64,000 nt of DNA from Sphagnum compactum (Eukaryota > Bryophyta > Sphagnopsida > Sphagnales), in NCBI GenBank assembly GCA_965153455.1, contig OZ234495.1, forward strand, positions 1,488,001-1,552,000, in the 5' to 3' direction. Below the pieces are notes generated by a model. The model was not told where the DNA came from, made no database searches, and worked only from the letters and a program-made list of their open reading frames with translations. Positions 12,150-24,479 of the stretch are shown piece after piece; the first letter of the stretch is position 1; every line of letters begins with the position of its first letter. Both the position numbers and the translations under genes were made by a program.

Positions 12150-12795
12150 ACAAATCTTGCATTACAAATTACAAGGAAAAATAAAGATGGTTAAGCATAG
12201 TGTTAGTTCATATTGAACATTGGTGATCAACAACTTCAACATTGTGTAAAAACATTGGAAACATTGAAGGAAATCTAGGACAAACTTGAAAGCTACTTAT
12301 CAACAAACAAATGTAGTCACACAATTCACATCATACACAAAGTTGATTAAAATTCACATGGTTGAAAATGTAAATGTGATAGAAGTCTTGGATGAATTCC
12401 AATGTCTTGTTGATGATGCCGTAATTGTTGATTTGGACATTCCAAAATGCAATTGGTCATCCTTTTATTGAAAACACTCCCCTTTTCATGGTGTGTTTTC
12501 ATCACCACACAAGGAAATCAAATCAATATGACTTGATTGGCAACTTTAATTAATAGAGTCAAACAAGAAACAACATTATGATTTTCATCAACTCATAAAA
12601 AAAATGTTCAAAACTTACTGGTTTTTTTTATAGAACTCAAAGGAGGTCTTCCAAGGATCATAGGAACAATGCAAATCAAAATGAAAAAAAATTCACATGA
12701 AACTCCAAGTTCAAATACAATCCCAATGTGACTTGTCATTGTTGTGGAAGAAAATGGCACATTGTTCCAAATTACAAGGATAAAACACAAGATCA
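12150..12795 (+). pseudogene. copia gag remnant with damaged zinc knuckle
   Basis: The frame at 12286-12471 has the helical capsid-like stretch of copia gag (UBN2-type): LKATYQQTNV, KLIKIHMVENVNVIEVL, DEFQCLVDD. About 270 bp on, a zinc-knuckle relic reads CHCCGRKWH with the last Cys replaced by Asn. Frames are interrupted before, between and after these parts. Confidence 0.75.
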
Positions 12796-13199
12796 TGTTA
12801 ATGGGTGTTCACATCCCAAGCTAATGTTGTAATTCAAGGTTCATTGACTTCTACCACTACTAGAAAAAATGATTCTCCAAACAGTTCAAGTTGATTAATT
12901 AGTCCTTTTGTACTAATGGACATGTCCATTTTGATTAAAGGCTTGAAACATGTATTTTTTGACCAATCAACTTGACTAGAATGACTTATTTGACCAATAC
13001 ATATAATCAAATTAAACAACCTTAGTCAAAATGACCAATGGGTGTTAGTCAAATGGGACATTTAATCAAATTGGACAAAAACAATTAACACCATTAAGGC
13101 ATATTCACAATTAGGATACACAAAAAGATGGTCGAATGAAAAAAAGACTTCAAAAAAACTATTTTGAATTTTATTACATTTATCATTTCATGATTATAA

Positions 13200-13866
13200 T
13201 GGATTAATATATGATTTATATTAAAATGATGTCATGTTAATTTAACAAAAAAATCTAAGAATAGATTAAATATAACATAGATGTCCTTTTGAGTCATTTT
13301 AAATAATTTGAATCCTTGATTTAACTGTAATTTTCATGTTAAATGAATTAAAAAAATTATTAAACAATGCAATTAACTTCAATTTTCTTTGATGGATAAA
13401 TTATGCATACATCGATCTTTGGCAATGTTCATATAATGCTTTTGATTAAATAATATATGATATTTAAAAAATTTAAGGCTATAAAATCCATTAAGAAAGG
13501 ACTATATGGAAAATGATTTTTTTTTCCCATTTGGTTGATTTTTTGTATTCTCTATTTAAAAAATTTGTGGCCCCAAGTGTCGGCAAAATGTGCAAGAAAT
13601 TTTCATGCAAGAAAACACGTTAAGTTGTATATAAAAACTTATGTGTTCATTTTTTGCATTTCTAGCTTTTTACCAAAATATTAATGCATAATTACATACG
13701 CATGTGAAAAATCACCACCACCATGAAAATCATCATAATTTGAATTATCCAAAAAAAAAAATTTAAAATTTATTCCATTTAAATACCATATTTGGAAAAT
13801 AACAAAAACAAAGTCTTTGAATCCTATGTCTGAAAAGGGGTACCTTGATTGTGAATATGCCCATTA
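13200..13866 (+). repeat. Dispersed non-coding repeat, copy 1
   Basis: It pairs in inverted orientation with 24480-25110. Shared blocks in the same order include AAGAATAGATT, AAATTTGTGGCC, TTTTTTGCATTT, ATGCATAATTA, AATCACCACCACCA, ATCATAATTTGAAT, GGTACCTT and GAATATGCCC. No open frame is conserved. Confidence 0.8.
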
Positions 13867-13903
13867 ATCAAAATAACCAATGTTCTTTAATCTTATGTAT
13901 ATT

Positions 13904-14160
13904 ACCTACCTACCTACCTACCTACCCACCCACCGTACCTAAATGTGATACCTACCTACCCACCCATTCATCCACCTACCTACATACTACCTACTTACCT
14001 ACTTACCGACCTATCCACCCACCTATAACCTACTTATGTCTTACCCACCTACCTACATACATACTACTTACCCACCCACTTGTCTATCTACTTGCCCACC
14101 TACTTATTTACCTACCCACCCACCCACTTATCTCTTACAACCTACCTACCTTCATATTTT
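13904..14160 (+). repeat. (CCTA)n / (CCCA)n microsatellite tract
   Basis: Long, impure run of CCTA and CCCA tetranucleotides. It creates a spurious Pro-Thr-Tyr-rich open frame. A related short run occurs near 14407-14421. Confidence 0.9.
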
Positions 14161-15152
14161 GTAGTCTTGTAATGATGTGTCAAAATAAATATGTGAAATA
14201 AAAACATTTATGAAAGTTGAAAACCTTTTGATGGTGTGATCCATTAGTTAAGGACTTGGTTTATCATTGGGGAGGTCAAAGGTTCAATTCCTAACATTAT
14301 AACCTATGTACATGCTTAAAGGGCTAAGGTAGGTAGGGTGGACTAAACAAGATATACTAGGTTAGGGTTAAGGTAAGTCAAATAGGATATGTTAAGCTAG
14401 GCTAGGCTACCACCTACCTACCTTTTTATGACCCACTTACTTGCCTGCCACAAATTTGCTTTTGATATAGGCGGAACTTTGACTAGTCAAAATGATTAAT
14501 CAAAATGGCCAATCAAATGGTCCATATTCTACCAATAAAAAAAACCACCTTAGTCACAACAGACATGTTGAAATTGACTTGTCCAAAATGGTAGAATGGT
14601 TTTTTTGACCCGAGGGTATTTTTTTACTAAATTTGCCAATTAAAAAAACTGATTGTTCTAATAATGTACCTTGGCATCTTCAACTTAAACACTTCAACTT
14701 TTCATGGCCATTGTTGCAAAAGAAAACAACTCTACATGTATTTAATATTTGGCTAAATGTGCAATTAAATAATTTACAGTACAAAGAAATTAGTTCTCCA
14801 CATACAAACCTTTGAATCCTTCCATTTCTATGTTCGTGGGGGATAATGGGAGTCAAGAATTAGTTGGTTGGGAATAATTTTCATTTGCCTCCATACAAAT
14901 CACATTATTAAAATTCCTAATGTGTTTCATATCCTTCATCTTGCCAAATTTTATGTTAGTTTGCAAGGGAACACAAGGGGGGAGTAGCATTGAATTTTTT
15001 CATGATCATTACATGATGAAAACAAAAAAAAAAAAGGACAAAACGTCACCTTATGTTGTAATCAAGCAGGGGTCTTTGTATCCCATTGGTGAGGGAGTTT
15101 CCTCAATATAAATCCACTCCATTATTGGTCATAACATTGGTGCAAACATAAT

Positions 15153-15875
15153 TAAATGGCATTATTATTTAAGTCACTTACATATTCGTGCCATTTTTGA
15201 AATGAAAAATATGATCATTGAAATTCCAAATAATTCCCAACATTTATTCCACAACTTCCCACTTTGTGAAGGATGTGTTGTTGGTAAAGAACATAAAATC
15301 CCATTTTTTTCCAAATAGTAATTCTCGAACTAAAGCTACACTTGAATTCATACATACTAACATTTGTGGTCCCATGCAAACAAAATCTTTGAATGGATCT
15401 ATCTACTTTCCAACATTCATAGATGACTATTATTGATTCATTATAATTTATTTTTTCAAAAGAAAATCTGATGTGTTCTCATTGTTTCCATCTTACAAAG
15501 CCCTTGTTGAAATTCAAATGGGAAATAAAATCAAATGTTTGAAATTCGACAATGAAGGCGAATACACATCTGGCCATTTTATCAAATTTTGTGAACACCG
15601 TGACATAGTTCAACAATATATTATGTCATATACATTTAAACAAAACAGGGGGTGGGAATGAAACATTCGCATTTTGGTTGTAGTTGTTTGCATGCTTACA
15701 ACAACAAAATGTCACATACATTTTGGGTTGAAGCTATTGTTACAACTTATAACATTCAAAATCATTGCTACACCTCTTTGATTGCTAACAAAGAACCATT
15801 TGAATTATGGGTAGGCATGCAACTTTTTTTACATCATCTTCATGTTTTCTCCTTGCATATGAACGTGTGTTAAAT
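15153..15875 (+). pseudogene. copia integrase remnant
   Basis: A zinc-binding region (WHYYLSHLHI ... LCEGCVVGKEHK, HHCC type) is followed by the catalytic core: EFIHTNICGPM, FIDDYY, LKFDNEGEYTSGHF. The first catalytic Asp, normally in HTD(V/I)CGPM, is Asn here, and the usual NGVAERKN region is replaced by NRGWE and a stop. It cannot work as an integrase. Confidence 0.85.
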
Positions 15876-16529
15876 GAAAAATCACAAAAGTTTGGTTGGC
15901 TATGGGGAGCAATACGGTCTTAAAGGTTATTATCTGTTTGAGTAAACCTCATGTTGATTATCTATGAGTAGGAATATTATGTTTGATGAAACTTTTTTCC
16001 TATTCAATTTGTGGAAATCTCCAAACCCACACCACCATCTCAAGGTCATGCATATAATGTTCCCTAGGAATGGCCTCCACTTATACCACTTCTATTTCGC
16101 TTCTCTTGCTTTACCTCCAAACCCAAATGGTGTACCCACCTTACAAATCCAAACCATACCTCAAACACCACCTCCATTCATTGAACCTACTCGTGTTCAT
16201 ACTTTTGCACTGTCTAATGAACACATTGATCATGACCTACCTAAAGATCCATTTGATCAAGTTCTCACTTCTATTCTAAATCCTTCTAGAATATCTTCCT
16301 TCCTTCACTACTCTACTCAAACTACAAAGAGGAAAACTACCAAATCAAAAAAATAGATTGCAAACTTGGTGACCATTTTAGATTTTCAAATTGATGAACC
16401 AACCACAATTCATGAAGCCTTGATTGGTTCAAAGGGGGAAAATTGGAAGGAAACTTTGGAGTCTAAATATTATGTTTTATTACTAAAAAATCAAACATGG
16501 AGGTTGGAAACACTACCATGTCCAAGTTA

Positions 16530-18730
16530 ATTAGTTGTTAATTGCAAATGGGTTTTGAAGAGGAAGTATCACCCTAATGGTACATTAATATTTCAATGCA
16601 AAGTTTGATTGGTTACTTGTAGGTTACCCAAATCTACGGAATCGATTATGATGAAACACGTCAAAACATACTATGGGGGGGGAGGGGCCAATTCGGGCAA
16701 TTTCATGACATGTGTGTAAAGTATACACCTCCAAAAGGTGTTACATTTTATTTATGGTTTCACTTTTGGTGTTTGGGCTTTATATTTTGATTTTCACAAA
16801 GTTAATGATATTTAATATTATTTGAAAAAAAACTTGTATTAAAGTCAAGGAATAATGGGTATATTATGGTATATGTATTATAATGAAACTTGGTTTTTTA
16901 TTTTAGACTACACTAGGTTTGGTTGAATTAATTAACCAAAAAAATTTGAAATGGAATTTTAAAAAATGGCCAACTTCACATTTCTTGTCATCTTCCATTT
17001 GAAAATGATTGTTTGTCAACATTTTAATCTACCACATATTTATGGTCATCACCGTGAAAATAACCCATTTGTGATATTATAACTATCAAACTTTCACATG
17101 GCCCATAAACTTATAATTCCAATCATATGGAACCACAATGTTTATTAAATACTACAAATTTCATAAAGATTAAAATCATTTTTTGAATATATTTCATTTT
17201 CTAGTATGATGTGACATGCATTTATTTTACATTAATATATTTTAACATCCCATCATATGAAATAAAAAAATATAATTTTTATATCATTCACTTCTTTAGG
17301 TTTTGACCTACCATAATTTATGCAAAAACATTATGAAGATCCTTCATAACAATGACATGGTTAAAGTTCAAAAATGGTACCCTTAAAAAGCAATACACAT
17401 TGTGATAACAATCTTGGCCCCTCCAAATGTGTTTTCACCCAAACATTTTCACCAATTACCAAAATTGCATCGTTAAGAATAATGATTACACTTACAACTA
17501 CACATAATCTTCACATTCACCAAATGGATGTAAAGACAACATTCTTAAATGGAACCCCAAATGAAGAAATTTACATGCTTCAACCAAAAGGCTTTGTTCA
17601 CCCAAATCACCTAAAAAAGGTTTGTAAACTTTTCATAATATCTTATGGTTTAAAATAATCATCACGAATGTGGTATGAAAGATTTAATTCTAATATTTTC
17701 TAAACCAGGTTCACAAAATGTGTTGTTAATCCCAACATTTATATGAAACATGTTTCAATTCATTTTGATTGTCATGGGCTTTATGTGGATGATTCAATAC
17801 ATCTTGTGAATGATGATGAACAATTTTTACATGGCATCCAATTAGACTTCTCCAATGCATTTGGAATTATTAATATTGGCCCCATTAAAGTTTGTTTTCA
17901 AATTCAAGTAAATAGGAATGTCATAAACCATTCCATTCACTTGTCCCAAGATAAATATCTTACATATATTCACAAACATTTTGGGATGTTGAATTGTAAA
18001 CTTGTTATTACTCTTTTGCCAATTGGACAAAAACTCACAAAAGATGTGGGACCAAAAGACATATTTGAAACAAACTTGATGAAAATTGTGCCATACGTTA
18101 AGCGGTTGGTTGTTTCATGAATGCAATGACAAGTATTCATCCACATCTTGTTTTTCTAATAAGAAAATTGGTTCAATTCATGGAAAATCTTGGATTTGTT
18201 CATTGGATAACAATCCAAAACACATCTTTTGTTACATACAAGCCATCAAAGATATGGGAATCAAATATGATGGTAAAGGCTCAAACAAAGGTATGTTAAA
18301 GATTCAAGGATGGTGATTTTGACTAGGCTGGAGATTAAGACTTTAACAAGTTTACATCTAGATACATATTTTTATTTGTAGGAGGTGCAATTTCATGGCA
18401 ATGTAAAAAGTAAGCTACTATTGCCCTTTCCTCTCAAAACAAGTAGAGTACATTGTAATTACTTTAACAACAAAGGAAGTTATATGGCTAACATAATTCA
18501 TGAAGGACCTTGGATTACCTCAATTGCAACCTATTCCACTCATGTGTGACAATCAATCATGCATTGTGCCCTCAAAGACAACTGAGAAGGTCATAATTGC
18601 ACCAAACACATTGACATCAAAATTTATCATTACTTGCAACAAAAGATTGCAAGCTTAAAGATCGAATTTAAATATTGTCCTATAGAGGAATGCTTGCAAA
18701 TGTCTTAATAAAAACTAACTCCAAGGAAAT
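16530..18730 (+). pseudogene. copia reverse transcriptase and RNase H remnant
   Basis: RT begins CKWVLKRKYHPNGT (16540) and QIYGIDYDET (16650). It resumes at TFSPITK (about 17440) and continues with HQMDVKTTFLNG, the active-site box YVDD (about 17785) and SQDKYLTYIHKHFGM. RNase H text follows: GGAISWQCKK (18380), MKDLGLPQL, CDNQSCI and a worn CPIEE end (18680). Several stops and frame changes interrupt it, and a 0.75-kb insertion separates the first RT motif from the rest. Confidence 0.85.
16681..17424. mobile_element. Small insertion with 11-bp terminal inverted repeats in the RT
   Basis: GGAGGGGCCAA at 16681-16691 and its exact reverse complement TTGGCCCCTCC at 17414-17424 bracket 744 bp of AT-rich non-coding DNA. 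The insertion falls between RT motifs that are contiguous in copia elements (GIDYDET and TFSPITK). No target duplication is clear, so MITE status is inferred. Confidence 0.5.
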
Positions 18731-19040
18731 TTTATACACTTAAAATGAAAGATAAAGATGTAGAAAAGCACATAACTAAAATTTGGAATCTACTAGACTA
18801 ATTGACCATAGCAAAAGCAACAATTTTAGACATGGAAAAAATACCTTACATCTGTTAGGCTCAATGCCTTGAATTCATTTGCTTCATTAGTAATGGCAAA
18901 GATTAGTAGAATACGAACAATGCAAGAAGTTATTAGCTTATTGTTAGAAAAAACAACGAAAAGAAAAAATGACAAAAGTGAAAAAAAGAATGGTTCTCTT
19001 GGAGCCTTCTAAACCTACATTTAAGAAATCCAAATGAAAT

Positions 19041-19109
19041 GGAAAATGTCATATATGTCGGATATATGGAAACTTTGCAAGGGAATGTGCTACACTCCAT
19101 TTTACTTAA
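19041..19109 (+). pseudogene. Displaced CCHC zinc-knuckle relic
   Basis: The frame reads KCHICRIYGNFAREC then ends soon after. This is a retroelement zinc knuckle (CxxCxxxxHxxxxC) with His changed to Asn. It lies after RNase H and before the 3' LTR, where copia elements have no gag, so it may come from a second, nested element. Confidence 0.5.
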
Positions 19110-19925
19110 GAAAGAAATTTTGTGCAACAAGTTAACCTAGCAAGGTGAAAAACATAATAAAATATACAGAGAAGGTAATTATCTCCAAGGTAGTCAAAAA
19201 ATGGTCCAATTTTTGACACGAGTAAAAGAAAGTAGATTGAAAATAATATAATAATGGTGCTTTTCTTTGAGTTTATAATGAGATGATTAGAAAATTTGAA
19301 AAACTTTGGTACAATAAAAGTAGACAATAAATAGTTTGAAAATGATTGGTTAAATTGAGTTTAAACCTATTTTTTCATTAGAAGTTTGATGTATTCTATT
19401 GTAATATTTAAATGTTGAGAACTTACAAGTACATTTTAAAGCTACATTGTGTTGAAAATGGAGAATATTCAATAATTCATCTACTTTCACCTACTTGTAT
19501 AAATTTGGACAACCAAAAAAGTAGAAAAAAATACAATTAAAAAAATGATTACTTGAATGCATATTAGATATGTGATTAATCAACATCATTATGATAAAAT
19601 TAAAGATTATTCTCATGTTGATCATTAAATAAAAACATATTTCTACTTTCAATACATTAAAACTTATTTATGGTTACTTGGTTTTTTTGGTGACACTGAT
19701 AAAAAATTGTTTACTTTACCATGCTTTCACCCAATGCAAAATGAAATGCTTTAATTATACTTAATCAAATGAACAAAATGATCTTTGAAAAATGTTCAAG
19801 AAGAGTCAAGTTATGAAAATTATGAGACCATGAAAATGGAATACAAATTTGCATGGACCATGTGTAGAAATAACTTAGTCACATATGAAAAGTCTTTTGC
19901 ATGTGTAAAGATCTAGAATAGTCAT

Positions 19926-19937
19926 GTTGAGGGGGAG
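19926..19937 (+). other. Polypurine tract
   Basis: TTGAGGGGGAG lies immediately before the 3' LTR start at 19938, the normal site of plus-strand DNA priming. This sequence is typical for plant copia elements. Confidence 0.85.
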
Positions 19938-20155
19938 TGTTGTGGATATTACCAATGTCATATTTTAGGTGATAGACACATAATAAATGAAAGAGTGCAA
20001 TCCTTGTGGTTGGTTACATAACAACCTATTGGTAAGATCAAGATACATGCCTCTTTCATAGAATAAAAACATAAATGTTTGTTATTATATCTCATTTAAT
20101 TAAATAAAGGGTTACCTTTGTGGATACAATTATTTTGTTCATGTAGTTTTCAACA
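19938..20155 (+). repeat. 3' LTR of the copia element
   Basis: 218 bp, starts TGTTG and ends CAACA, followed by the ATGAG target duplication. It is about three quarters identical to the 5' LTR by eye. Confidence 0.92.
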
Positions 20156-21976
20156 ATGAGTTCATGTAGTCGAATTGATTAACTTTTCTTAGTCTTTCTA
20201 CTTACAAATTCTGCTATAGGGGTTCAATGTTAGAATTCAAACATATCATTCTTTATTAAACAAATAGATTATTGACATTTTTCATTACTGCAAAGGTTTC
20301 CCACCATAGTCAAACTCAAAAATTAGATTCATCTATTGGTTTGGAAAATGGTTTATCCAAACATTTGATGATGTATCCTTGTCAACCCTAGAAGGTCCAT
20401 GACAAACCTCGATATGCTTCCAAATGCACACCTAGTTCATAAATAAATTTGCCAATGTTTCAAACTTGTTGGGTGTAATGATAAATGGAAGACTTGTCTA
20501 TTTATTTCATTTGACTTGCAATCTTGTTATCATACTTGTTCAATCCATAAACTTGTTATGTGAATGAGATGGAAATGTGCAAAATTAATGACGTAATTTA
20601 CTAACAAAGTATACAGGACACCCACATCAATTTGAATATTGTTGATCAAATGTACTAGTTCCCACTCTTATGTATAACGAGTTGATCCATGAATACTCCA
20701 AAATGTACATTGGGATAAAAACACAAGCAAAGGAGCCATCCAAATGAGTGGACATTCATTAAAACTTGTTTTTTTGTATGTTTGAAATATCACAAGGGAA
20801 ATATATTAGTTTAGATTGTCATAAAAGTTCTTGGAATATTTTCCATTAATTGCAAAGTTTATGTGCTCAAAAATTGAAACAAATAAAAAAAGGTTTTACA
20901 TGTTCTAAACATTCAAACCTCGAGAATAGACAATCCTTATATTTTTCAAACATCCATTTTTCTACCAAATGTGCACATTCCTTCTAAAAATTAGAGAGGA
21001 TTTTAACATTGATTATTAGAAGGGAAAAAGGAGTTGAACTAATGATTTTTTTATATATATAACCAATTTGAGCACATTTGGTTCAAACGTGCTTTTAACC
21101 TTGAAAATTATAGATTCTGAAAATGTGGCTTTAAGAAAAGTTGTTCATATTTATGTGATAGAAGGCATGAATGTGCAATATATATGTTATAAAATCAATT
21201 TGTAATCAAAACGCATTTACATTTAATATCTAATGTGAAACTGGATATTCAAAATATAAAATTTTAAGTTATAAACCAGCACAGAAATAACATGTTTCAT
21301 GTGCAATCATTGGAAAAGGGGAAAATGACTTTTACCTTTGCGCCCCTAGCTCCTTTGATTATTTTTTCACCCATTAAACGTTTCTTTATTACACGTTATC
21401 TCATTTTCACCCATGCAATTAATATGAATGTGGTTGTTGTAAAACACATGTACAAGGATTAGACAAAAACCTCCTACTTGAAATGACCTTCATGATATGG
21501 TTAACTTAAACATCAAGGCAAATCAATTTGGTTCGTTTTTTTGTGTACTTTTGTCTTTCTTTGACATTTTAAGGTTAAAGAGGTTTTTCCACATGATGTA
21601 GAGTTGGACAACAAGACCTTTTCTTTTTTTATGAAGAAAAATGTAAAAGAGAAAAAGAGAACCATGTAACAAAGTGAAAAAGAATGAAATAAAAATAGAA
21701 GAGAGTTAGTTCATTGTAAATTCAAGAAAACATGTGAATGAATATAGTCGCAATCAAAAGTCCACTTGCAAGGCAATTTTGAGTACATGAAAATATCACA
21801 ACTACACAAAAACATTAACCTTTATACTATTCCAACATGATTCCACCTAAAAAGTGTGCCATTTAGTGGGTGTCCATTATATGATGCACATGGCAAGCAC
21901 TTTGGTTTATTTGGAGTAATAACAATTATGAATTTCAAATGACATTATGAGAAAAAAGGGTGTTTTGCAACTAGCT

Positions 21977-22001
21977 TTGCAACTCAATTTTTGAGTTGCA
22001 A
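21977..22001. repeat. Perfect 11-bp-arm hairpin
   Basis: TTGCAACTCAA, a TTT loop and TTGAGTTGCAA form a perfect inverted repeat. The same 9-bp core (GCAACTCAA) recurs several times in the next 150 bp and again in inverse near 22730. Confidence 0.85.
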
Positions 22002-22383
22002 TGACCATTTATAACTCACCATATTTTTATGTTGTGAGTGCTATCGAACAAGTTGCATGAATTGCAATTTACTATAATACAAGTCAACCCAATGCAACTC
22101 AATTGCAACTCAATAAAAACAACTCATTTTCAACTACTATGCAACTCCACTACAACTACAACCATAATGTCATGTTGACGTTATTAATTCTCATTCATCC
22201 ATTAAAATTTGGCATGTGGCACTATGAAATTTTTTGGATTTAATTTTTTTTTGAAATATTGATCTCCATCGTTTATTATGATTGTTAATGATGGTCCAAA
22301 ACTATAACACATGGCATAATAAAAAATTGCCACATGACATATTAATCAAATTTTGAATGAAAATAAATATCTATTTTAATAAT

Positions 22384-22535
22384 TAGGTAGGTCTATACAT
22401 AATGATAGGTAGGTAGGTTGGTAGGTTCTACATACCTACATTACATACCTACTTACTTACCTACTTATGTAGGTAGGTAGAAAATAAAGACCTACTTATT
22501 TACATAGGTAAGCAAAGTAGGTAGTAAGGTACAAG
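22384..22535. repeat. (GTAG)n / (CTAC)n microsatellite with both orientations
   Basis: GTAGGTAG runs alternate with CTACTTAC runs within 150 bp, so the tract can fold back on itself. It has the same unit as the tract at 13.9-14.2 kb, in opposite orientation. Confidence 0.85.
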
Positions 22536-23529
22536 ATTAGGTGAATTAAAGAATAGTCATGTAAATATTTTATTATTTTTACATTTAAGGTTAAGCTTTT
22601 TTGAATTCAATCCAAATTTTAGTGTGAGAACATAAGAGAAGACACTTTTTTTATATAGTTTGTGACATGGGATTCAATGACAAAGCATATGGGTTAAAAC
22701 TTAAATCCTTTAGTTGTTTTTTAGTTGCAAATTGAGTTGCAACCATAAAAAAAAATTTCCACGTACTTTGTGCTTGTTTTTTATTGTGTAAGTCATACAA
22801 TTAAATTAATTATTATTTGATATTTATATGTGAATTAATTAGTTAATGTGTGCGTGACTTTGTACATGCATAATTATGTCAATGTGTTTGTGTGGGTGCA
22901 AAAAAACATAAGTTCAAATGACTATGTGCAAAAAAACATTGTGTATATAGGTATGTTTGGGTGTCACTTGTGCCTATTTGTGAGAAAAAAAGGATGACAA
23001 TTCATTTTGGGTAATTTTGTATGAAACCCAGCATGTATTGTATGAAAGGTGACTACACAAGCACCATGCACAAAGGTGTGTGATTGAACTTTCTTACCTT
23101 TTTGAAGTGTTAAGATGCATGTGTTTATCAGTTTGAAGGGGGTTTTTTAAACAATTTTTGAGATTTTGTGTAAAACCCATTACATTCATGTAATTAATGC
23201 AAAACTGAAGGTCATGGGTTTGCATGTTTTAATAGAAATGTCTAAAGAGTGTGATGGGGAAATTAATTTATTTTTGGTGTTGAAAATTTACAACAAACAT
23301 TTTGGAAAATATTGGGGTTTTAATCATTTTTAATGACTTTGAACATTAAAACATTATAGGTCAAAGTTAAAATTTTGAGGTATTATACAAACCTGTTTTT
23401 ATCTTAAAATATTAATTTATGTGAAACTTTAAAACAAAATGAAATTGCATTTATCTCCATTATTAAAAAATCAAATTAAATAGGTTTAAACATCTTGTAA
23501 GAAGAACATTAATAGTTGTAAGCAATGAT

Positions 23530-23925
23530 TTCCTTTCACATTCAAGTAGAAGAACATTTAGGGGCCATTGAATGGCCACCTAAATTTTTTTCGATTTTTT
23601 TTTGGTCTTTTTTGGGCAATTAAGGAAAAACATCGAGTTGTTTCCCAATGCATTTCATCCCACATCTAGAAAGAAGATGAGTAGGTGGCCACTTGATGTT
23701 TTTTGTAAACAAAATCCTTTCCCCCCCAAACATTCAAGGAGAAGCATCAAGTGGCTACATGATGTATTTCCTTTTACATTTGGGAAGAACATCATTGAAT
23801 GATCACTTGATTTTCATTTATCTTGGGTAATTGAGGAGAAACATTGAGTGGCCACCCAATACATTTCCTCCCACCCACATATAAGAAGAAGACCATTAGG
23901 TGGCCATTCAATGTTTCTTTTAAAA
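23530..23925. repeat. Diverged tandem repeat built on (A/T)GGCCA(C/T)
   Basis: Five or six blocks share a purine-rich GAAGAA/GAGAA(A/G) start, an ATTGAATGGCCACC-like palindromic core and an ATTTCCT(C/T) tail (near 23550, 23680, 23740, 23790, 23840 and 23890). Spacing is about 65-75 bp. Confidence 0.6.
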
Positions 23926-24479
23926 TTTAAAATTTATATTTTAATTTTGGAATTATATTTTTTGTGCATTCAAAAGAATGCATTTGGTAGTTGTTAGATT
24001 TTTTTCCCCACATCTAGGAAGAAGATTGGCATTTTGATTGCATCATAAAATTGAAAAGTAAACATTACTCTTTGTGAAGCCAATTAACTCTTAATTGATT
24101 TAACTTGAATTCATAAAATTAAGAAAATTATCATTACATTTTTTAATAAGATTTCATGTAAATCATTATTTTAAGATATAGCCTCGTGTTAGAGTTGTTT
24201 CTTATATATGTTCAATGACCTTCAACATTAATGGGTGTATTAATGACTAACTATGAAAATTTGACATCATAAAATCCTAACAATGTATGTATAGGTCAAT
24301 GTCATACATTCAAATGCATTGAATTTTCAAAAATCAATGTTGAAAGTTCAAAAATAGAATAGTGGGTTTCAAAAAATTTATTATGTATTTGAAATCATCA
24401 TTTATTATGATTATTGTTAATTTGAAATGACCCAATGAAAGGAGATCATCTTTCATTTAACTTTGATGCCTTATCTACA

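Larger units (their letters stand above)
12855..14600. mobile_element. Possible CACTA-like non-autonomous insertion inside copia
   Basis: CACTACTAGAAAAA at 12855-12868 matches the classic terminus of plant CACTA (En/Spm) transposons. Behind it, and again near 14470-14580, are clusters of TTGACTA, GACCAAT and GTCCAAAATGG motifs in both orientations, like CACTA subterminal repeats. The gap from gag to integrase is about 1.7 kb longer than protease alone would need. The matching right terminus was not found, so the end is approximate and the class uncertain. Confidence 0.35.
10490..20155 (+). mobile_element. Ty1/copia LTR retrotransposon, degenerate, 9.7 kb
   Basis: Two related terminal repeats (10490-10712 and 19938-20155) start TGTTG and end AACA. 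The 5-bp sequence ATGAG flanks both outer ends (10485-10489 and 20156-20160), a perfect target-site duplication. The internal order gag, integrase, reverse transcriptase, RNase H is that of Ty1/copia. All domains carry stops or frameshifts and the LTRs differ at roughly a quarter of positions by eye, so the insertion is old and cannot move itself. The element is about twice the usual length of its class. Part of the excess comes from apparent nested insertions at 12855-14600 and 16681-17424, a minisatellite, and about 1.2 kb of extra DNA between RNase H and the 3' LTR. Confidence 0.93.
20161..23529. other. AT-rich intergenic DNA, no gene recognised
   Basis: No open frame resembles a known family. 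It contains the hairpin and GTAG-type repeat annotated separately, and many GCAACTCAA-type motifs between 21960 and 22160. It is probably decayed mobile DNA. Confidence 0.45.

Noticed and set aside
13845-14201. 118-residue Pro/Thr/Tyr-rich open frame
   Set aside because: It is the (CCTA)n microsatellite read as protein; no family similarity and no codon structure.
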